DNA of 9,799 nt from Holophagales bacterium UBA5066 (GTDB lineage: Bacteria > Acidobacteriota > Thermoanaerobaculia > UBA5066): assembly GCA_002414905.1 (NCBI GenBank), contig DIAY01000090.1, forward strand, positions 509-10,307, given 5' to 3'. The notes beneath the pieces are model-generated. The model did not search any database. It was not told the DNA's origin and saw only the letters and a program-made list of their open reading frames with translations. This document shows, piece by piece, positions 6,614-9,799 of this stretch (positions are counted from its first letter, which is position 1; every line of letters starts with the position of its first letter). Position numbers and translations under genes: made by a program.

Positions 6614-7660
6614 TCAGGGAGCCGAGACGGGGAGGCGAAAGACGTTCGCCAGGATGTAGAGGCCGGCGAGCGAGACCACTGCGGCCAGCAGCGGCGCCAG
6701 CGCCCATCCCGTCACGATCCCCCCCACGCTGCGCCATTTCACCGGGCTGCGCCTCACGAATGAGATCCCCAGGATTGCACCGACGACGGCCTGCGAGCTG
6801 GAGACGGGGACCAGAGGCGGCGCGGGCAGGCCGCCGGCGCGCAGGAGCTGCGACAGGCCCGGCGAGGCGAAGACGAAGAGGACCGTCGCCGTCGCAAAGA
6901 CGACGATCAGGGCCGCGAGCGGCGACAGCACGGCGAGGTCAGATCCGAGCCGCTTCATGACCCTTTCCGAGTAGGTCGCGATCCCGACCGCGATGGCGAG
7001 CCCCCCGGCGAGGAAGAGCAGCTCGACGCTCGAAATCCGGAGCGGCCCGAGCGCCACCTCGGCCGGGAAAGGCGAAACGCGGAGAAAGACCCCCATCACG
7101 TTCGCGATGTTGTTCTGCCCGAGGCTGAAGGCGCCGAAACCGCCCACGACGAGGAGCCCGACGCGCGTCCAGGCGTCGACCTCCAGGAGATGGATCTTCA
7201 CGTGCGGCATCGCGGCCCGGGCCGCCACGAACAACACCGCGGCCAGGCCGCCGGAGAGGAGAGGGCAGAGGAACCACGAGGTGACGATCCGGCCCAGCAC
7301 CGCCGTGTCCGTGGTATGGCCGGTGAACAGGTTCCAGCCGATGATCGCCCCGACGATCGCCTGGGTCGTCGAGACGGGCAGGCCGATCCACTTCAGCAGG
7401 AGGAAGACCGACAGACCCGCCGCGAGCGCGACGCCGAAGGCCCCGGCAGGTGCGTCGACGCCTCCGAGCTGTCCGAGCGTTCCGGCCGCGCCTGTCACGC
7501 CCGCGACCGAGCCGAGGACGACGAAAATCCCCGCGACGAACGCCGCCGTCCGGAAGCGGACCATCTTCGTCGCGACGGCCGTCCCGAAGACGTTGGCGGC
7601 GTCGTTGGCCCCGAGCGCCCAGCCGAGGAATAGGCCGCTCGAAAGGAAGAGCCAGCTCAA
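6614..7660 (-). CDS. PiT-family inorganic phosphate transporter paralogue B, altered second signature
   Basis: A 348-residue, strongly hydrophobic permease with about ten membrane segments, expected in the inner membrane. PiT proteins carry two inverted copies of a GANDxAN-type signature that line the ion/phosphate site. The first copy here is normal (ALGANDAANVFGTAV, D20). The second reads SLGQNNIANVMG, with asparagine at 184 where the neighbouring paralogue has aspartate. Other family features are kept: LPVSTTQAIVGAIIGWN (94-110), the charged HLLEVDAWTR loop, and PVSSSQAVVGAILGIS. The start is TTG at 7660; there is no obvious ribosome site, no in-frame start before it, and the first residues align exactly with the upstream paralogue. 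It begins 22 bases after that gene's stop, so coupled translation is likely. It may be a transporter with changed ion coupling, or a non-transporting partner or sensor. Confidence 0.9.
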   Translation of the reverse strand: MSWLFLSSGLFLGWALGANDAANVFGTAVATKMVRFRTAAFVAGIFVVLGSVAGVTGAAGTLGQLGGVDAPAGAFGVALAAGLSVFLLLKWIGLPVSTTQAIVGAIIGWNLFTGHTTDTAVLGRIVTSWFLCPLLSGGLAAVLFVAARAAMPHVKIHLLEVDAWTRVGLLVVGGFGAFSLGQNNIANVMGVFLRVSPFPAEVALGPLRISSVELLFLAGGLAIAVGIATYSERVMKRLGSDLAVLSPLAALIVVFATATVLFVFASPGLSQLLRAGGLPAPPLVPVSSSQAVVGAILGISFVRRSPVKWRSVGGIVTGWALAPLLAAVVSLAGLYILANVFRLPVSAP

Positions 7661-7682
7661 AGGACGACAGTCCGCGCCGCGT

Positions 7683-8774
7683 TCAGGAGCCGGTCCCGGC
7701 GATGGCCCTGGCCGCGGCGGCCGGACGCGGCGACGCGCTGACGGGGAGCTCGAAGACGTTCTGGAGGACGAAGAGGCCGACGTAGGCGAGGGCGAGCGCC
7801 ACGAGCGGCGCAGTGACCCAGCCGATCGCGATCTGCCCGAGCGGTTTCAGGCGGATGCCGCTTCGCCGCACGAGGGAGATCCCGAGAATGGCGCCGACGA
7901 CCGCCTGCGTCGCCGAGACGGGGACGAGGGGCCATCCCGGCAGGTGAAGGGCCTGAAGGAGGCGCTGCAGCCCGGGGGAGCCGAAGAGGAAGAGGACGAG
8001 TCCCGCCGCCAGGACGACGACGAGCGCCGCGAGGGGGGACAGGGACGTCAGGCCCGAGCCGAGACGGAGCATCACCCGGTCGGAGTAGGTGCAGATCCCT
8101 GTCGCGATCGCCAGACCCCCGAGGAGGAAAAGCATCTCGACATTCGTCACCACGAGCGGGCCGAGTCGCGTCGTCTCCGGGAAGGGCGAGACCTTCACGA
8201 AGACTCCCATGACGTTCGCGATGTCGTTCATCCCCAGGGAAAACGCACCGAAGGCGCCGGCGACGAGCAGCGCGGCGCGCGTCCAGACGTCGACCTCGAG
8301 AAGGTGAAGCCGGCGTCGCTTCAGCCACAGGTGGATCAGGGCGAAGAGGCCTGCGGCGATCCCGGCGGCGAGAAGGGGGCTGATGATCCAGGACCCGAGG
8401 AGCTCCATCAGCGTCGTCAGGTCGGTCGGCCGGCCCGTGAAGAGGTTCCAGCCGAGGATCGCCCCGACGATCGCCTGCGTGATCGAGACGGGCTGCCCGA
8501 TCTTCATCAGCAGGAGGACGACCGCGAGCGCGGCCGCGAGCGCGACCATGAACGCCCCCGCCGGGGCATCGATTGCCCCGAGGCGGCCGAGCGTCTTCGA
8601 CGTCCCCTGCGCCCCCGCGTAGGAGCCGAGAACGACGAAGACGCTCCCGACGGCGGCCGCCGTCCGGAACTTCAGCATCCTCGAGCCGACCGCCGTCCCG
8701 AAGAGGTTCGCGGCGTCGTTCGCCCCGAGTGACCATCCGAGGAGGAGCCCGCTCGTCAGGAAGATCCAGGACAT
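7683..8774 (-). CDS. pit: PiT-family inorganic phosphate transporter paralogue A
   Basis: A 363-residue inner-membrane permease, predicted to import phosphate using an ion gradient (H+ or Na+; not decidable here). Both signature copies are intact: SLGANDAANLFGTAVGS with D20, and SLGMNDIANVMGVF with D184. The repeat-linked motifs QPVSITQAIVGAILGWN and PVSATQAVVGAILGIS are present. The middle loop is short and basic (LKRRRLHLLE, 151-160), as in compact bacterial PiT proteins. It ends with an alanine-rich tail (about 349-363) absent from paralogue B. The ATG at 8774 follows the DUF47 stop by 15 bases; only a weak AGGA lies nearby, so translation is probably coupled to DUF47. Paralogue B follows directly and aligns without gaps, about 63% identical by manual count, which indicates a tandem duplication. 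Confidence 0.94.
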   Translation of the reverse strand: MSWIFLTSGLLLGWSLGANDAANLFGTAVGSRMLKFRTAAAVGSVFVVLGSYAGAQGTSKTLGRLGAIDAPAGAFMVALAAALAVVLLLMKIGQPVSITQAIVGAILGWNLFTGRPTDLTTLMELLGSWIISPLLAAGIAAGLFALIHLWLKRRRLHLLEVDVWTRAALLVAGAFGAFSLGMNDIANVMGVFVKVSPFPETTRLGPLVVTNVEMLFLLGGLAIATGICTYSDRVMLRLGSGLTSLSPLAALVVVLAAGLVLFLFGSPGLQRLLQALHLPGWPLVPVSATQAVVGAILGISLVRRSGIRLKPLGQIAIGWVTAPLVALALAYVGLFVLQNVFELPVSASPRPAAAARAIAGTGS

Positions 8775-8789
8775 GGCCGGCCCGGCGTC

Positions 8790-9434
8790 CTAGATCGTCC
8801 GCTTGATCGTGTAGATGGCGAGACGATCGGCAACCTCTTCGGCCTTGTCCGACAGCGTCTCGACGTGGAGGCAGAAATAGCGAAGGTGGATCTTCCGGGC
8901 AAGCTCGATATCCGCGTCGAAGATCTTCCTCTTCAACGCGTCCGCCAGCCGGTCGGCCTCTTTCTCGAAGAAGTAGACCTTGTGGATGTGCGTCCGCACC
9001 GCCGTGATCTCCCGGAAGAAAGCGCGACACGAATCGACGAGATGCTGCGTCGCCTGGACACAGGACCTCCCGAGCGCAAGGTAGTCCGGCCTGAGGTCCT
9101 CGGGGATCTCCGGTCTTTCGACCTCGAACTGCCCGAGCGTCTGCTTGGCCTGGTCGATGACGTTGTCGAGGCTCTCGAGGAGACCGAGGACGTCGCCGCG
9201 GTGGTCCGGGATGAGCGACTCGGCGTAGAGTCGCGTCTCCACCTCGCGCCGGAGCGCGTCAGCCTTCGCCTCGAAGACGCCGATCGCAGCCCGCCGCTCC
9301 TCGAAGCTGTCCTTGTCATCGCGGAGGTAGTCGGCGAGCCCCTGCTCGAAGACGATGCACCCCTCGCTGACCGCGTCCAGGAACTCGTCGATCTGAGCTT
9401 CCAGGGCTCTCGTCCGTCGGAACAGAAGGCTCAA
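8790..9434 (-). CDS. DUF47 / PhoU-like phosphate transport accessory protein
   Basis: A 214-residue, all-helical, cytosolic protein of the DUF47 family, distant relatives of PhoU usually encoded next to pit genes; an example is the orfA-pit operon of Sinorhizobium meliloti. PhoU-type metal-cluster motifs of the E-x3-D kind appear in both helical halves: FEAKADALRREV (E55, D59), ESLDNVIDQAKQ (E87, D90, D94), FEKEADRLADALK (E157, D161) and ETLSDKAEEVADRL (E192, D196, E199/E200, D203). The family is thought to modulate PiT activity or its coupling to phosphate status; the mechanism is not settled. The start is TTG at 9434, supported by GGAGG at 9441-9445 with a six-base spacer and by family length. 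It is the first gene of the leftward phosphate operon. Confidence 0.92.
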   Translation of the reverse strand: MSLLFRRTRALEAQIDEFLDAVSEGCIVFEQGLADYLRDDKDSFEERRAAIGVFEAKADALRREVETRLYAESLIPDHRGDVLGLLESLDNVIDQAKQTLGQFEVERPEIPEDLRPDYLALGRSCVQATQHLVDSCRAFFREITAVRTHIHKVYFFEKEADRLADALKRKIFDADIELARKIHLRYFCLHVETLSDKAEEVADRLAIYTIKRTI

Positions 9435-9440
9435 AGTACA

Positions 9441-9445
9441 CCTCC
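9441..9445 (-). promoter_or_regulatory. Ribosome binding site deciding the TTG start of DUF47
   Basis: GGAGG on the minus strand, six bases before TTG at 9434. No in-frame ATG or GTG lies near the N-terminus, so this site decides the start. The full 182-base gap (9435-9616) also holds a repeated GAGACCGG pair and two hairpins; I see no clear -35/-10 pair for the phosphate operon in it. Confidence 0.7.
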
Positions 9446-9460
9446 GGGGAGATCCGGGAA

Positions 9461-9487
9461 GAGACCGGCGGTAGCCCTCGAGACCGG
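9461..9487. repeat. Direct repeat GAGACCGG upstream of the phosphate operon
   Basis: Two identical 8-base copies at 9461-9468 and 9480-9487, 19 bases apart start to start, lie 27-53 bases before the DUF47 start. Spacing close to two helical turns is compatible with binding by a dimeric regulator such as a PhoB-type protein. The same octamer also occurs elsewhere in this GC-rich window (for example 2466-2473 and 5916-5923), which weakens the case. Confidence 0.25.
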
Positions 9488-9530
9488 CCCCGCTGCTTCA
9501 TGCCCGATTCCGGCCTCCGTCGCAGTCTCG

Positions 9531-9565
9531 TAAAAAGGGGCGGGCGCAGACAATCCGCGCCCGCC
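9531..9565 (-). terminator. Intrinsic terminator of the gene at the right edge
   Basis: On the minus strand a perfect 9-base stem (arms 9557-9565 and 9539-9547, GGCGGGCGC/GCGCCCGCC, 9-base loop) is followed by two C residues and five T residues (9532-9536). It lies about 50 bases after the stop of the leftward gene at 9617 and isolates it from the phosphate operon. Confidence 0.8.
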
Positions 9566-9578
9566 TGGAGGAGGAAGG

Positions 9579-9600
9579 GCGGGGGCGATCGCGCCCCCGC
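9579..9600. other. Second GC-rich hairpin between stop codon and terminator
   Basis: GCGGGGGCG-ATCG-CGCCCCCGC forms a perfect 9-base stem with a 4-base loop, 16 bases after the stop codon of the leftward gene and before its terminator. No T-tract is attached. It could stabilise the 3' end of the messenger or help pausing. Confidence 0.55.
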
Positions 9601-9616
9601 TCGCCGTACCGATCGC

Positions 9617-9799
9617 TCAGACTGCTGGCTGTCCGGCGAAGTGCTTCAGCGCCTTGATGTAGTTCGTGTTCTCGAACTTGTCGAGACCGAGCTTGCGGAC
9701 GGTCGCGATGACGAGCGCGGGGTCTTCGTGCTCGACCGCGGCGGTCCGGATCGGCTTTCCGTCGAAGGTCAGGTTCGCCAGCTCGACGATGCAGCCGTC
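9617..9799 (-). CDS. Unidentified protein, C-terminal 60 residues only
   Basis: This open frame enters from the right edge and ends at TGA (9617-9619). It reads DGCIVELANLTFDGKPIRTA, then AVEHEDPALVIATVRKLGLD, then KFENTNYIKALKHFAGQPAV. Codon use is strongly GC-biased like its neighbours, and a convincing terminator follows, so it is a real gene. The pattern of two or three strands with a tight DGKP turn, then a helix beginning at EDPALV, then NTNY and a final helix, could be the end of a CYTH/triphosphate-tunnel-type domain, where an E-x-E-like strand is followed by a helix and a Tyr. The piece is too short to assign, and I give no function. Confidence 0.7.
   Translation of the reverse strand, partial: DGCIVELANLTFDGKPIRTAAVEHEDPALVIATVRKLGLDKFENTNYIKALKHFAGQPAV

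Noticed and set aside
6993..8732. 579-codon plus-strand open frame across both PiT genes
   Set aside because: It runs through two clear transporters in the opposite sense. The product is repetitive Arg/Glu/Asp/Gly sequence, and the apparent internal repeat only mirrors the duplicated PiT genes.

Overview
The window is very GC-rich bacterial chromosome, densely packed with metabolic, regulatory and transport genes. The gene content and style (ALDH7-type dehydrogenase, soluble multi-PAS kinase with an NtrC-type regulator, stand-alone cyclic-nucleotide domain, PiT/DUF47 phosphate uptake) would fit Acidobacteriota or a similar deep-branching GC-rich phylum. There is no rRNA or other marker here, so that placement is only a guess. 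I see no transposon, phage gene, CRISPR array, tRNA or rRNA.

Left part (1-2449): an aldehyde dehydrogenase of the ALDH7/AmaB family (alpha-aminoadipic semialdehyde or piperideine-6-carboxylate dehydrogenase, lysine catabolism) runs leftward off the window edge. It is divergent from a LysR-type regulator. The 88-bp gap between the two starts holds a plausible dehydrogenase promoter and two small dyads that look like operator sites.

Centre (2450-5870): a rightward two-gene operon encodes a soluble histidine kinase (pseudo-receiver, PAS, PAS, HisKA, HATPase) and an NtrC-family sigma-54 activator with an intact GAFTGA motif. The two genes overlap by 8 bases. A good -24/-12 match lies about 50 bases before the kinase start and a 15-base palindrome about 95 bases upstream of that match, so the operon may be activated by its own regulator.

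Right part (5978-9434, leftward): a TTG-started DUF47/PhoU-like gene is followed by two tandem PiT phosphate permeases. By manual count the permeases are about 63% identical over 348 ungapped positions. After a 102-base gap comes a small cyclic-nucleotide-binding protein with no output domain. The clearest oddity is in the second permease: the conserved aspartate of its second PiT signature is replaced by asparagine. This suggests a specialised or regulatory paralogue beside a normal one.

Right edge (9531-9799): the C-terminal 60 residues of an unidentified leftward gene, ended by a strong hairpin-plus-U-tract terminator and an additional GC-rich hairpin. These separate it from the phosphate operon. 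Overall the window is mostly conventional. The points worth pursuing are the asymmetric PiT pair, the probable sigma-54 autoregulation and the pseudo-receiver on the kinase.
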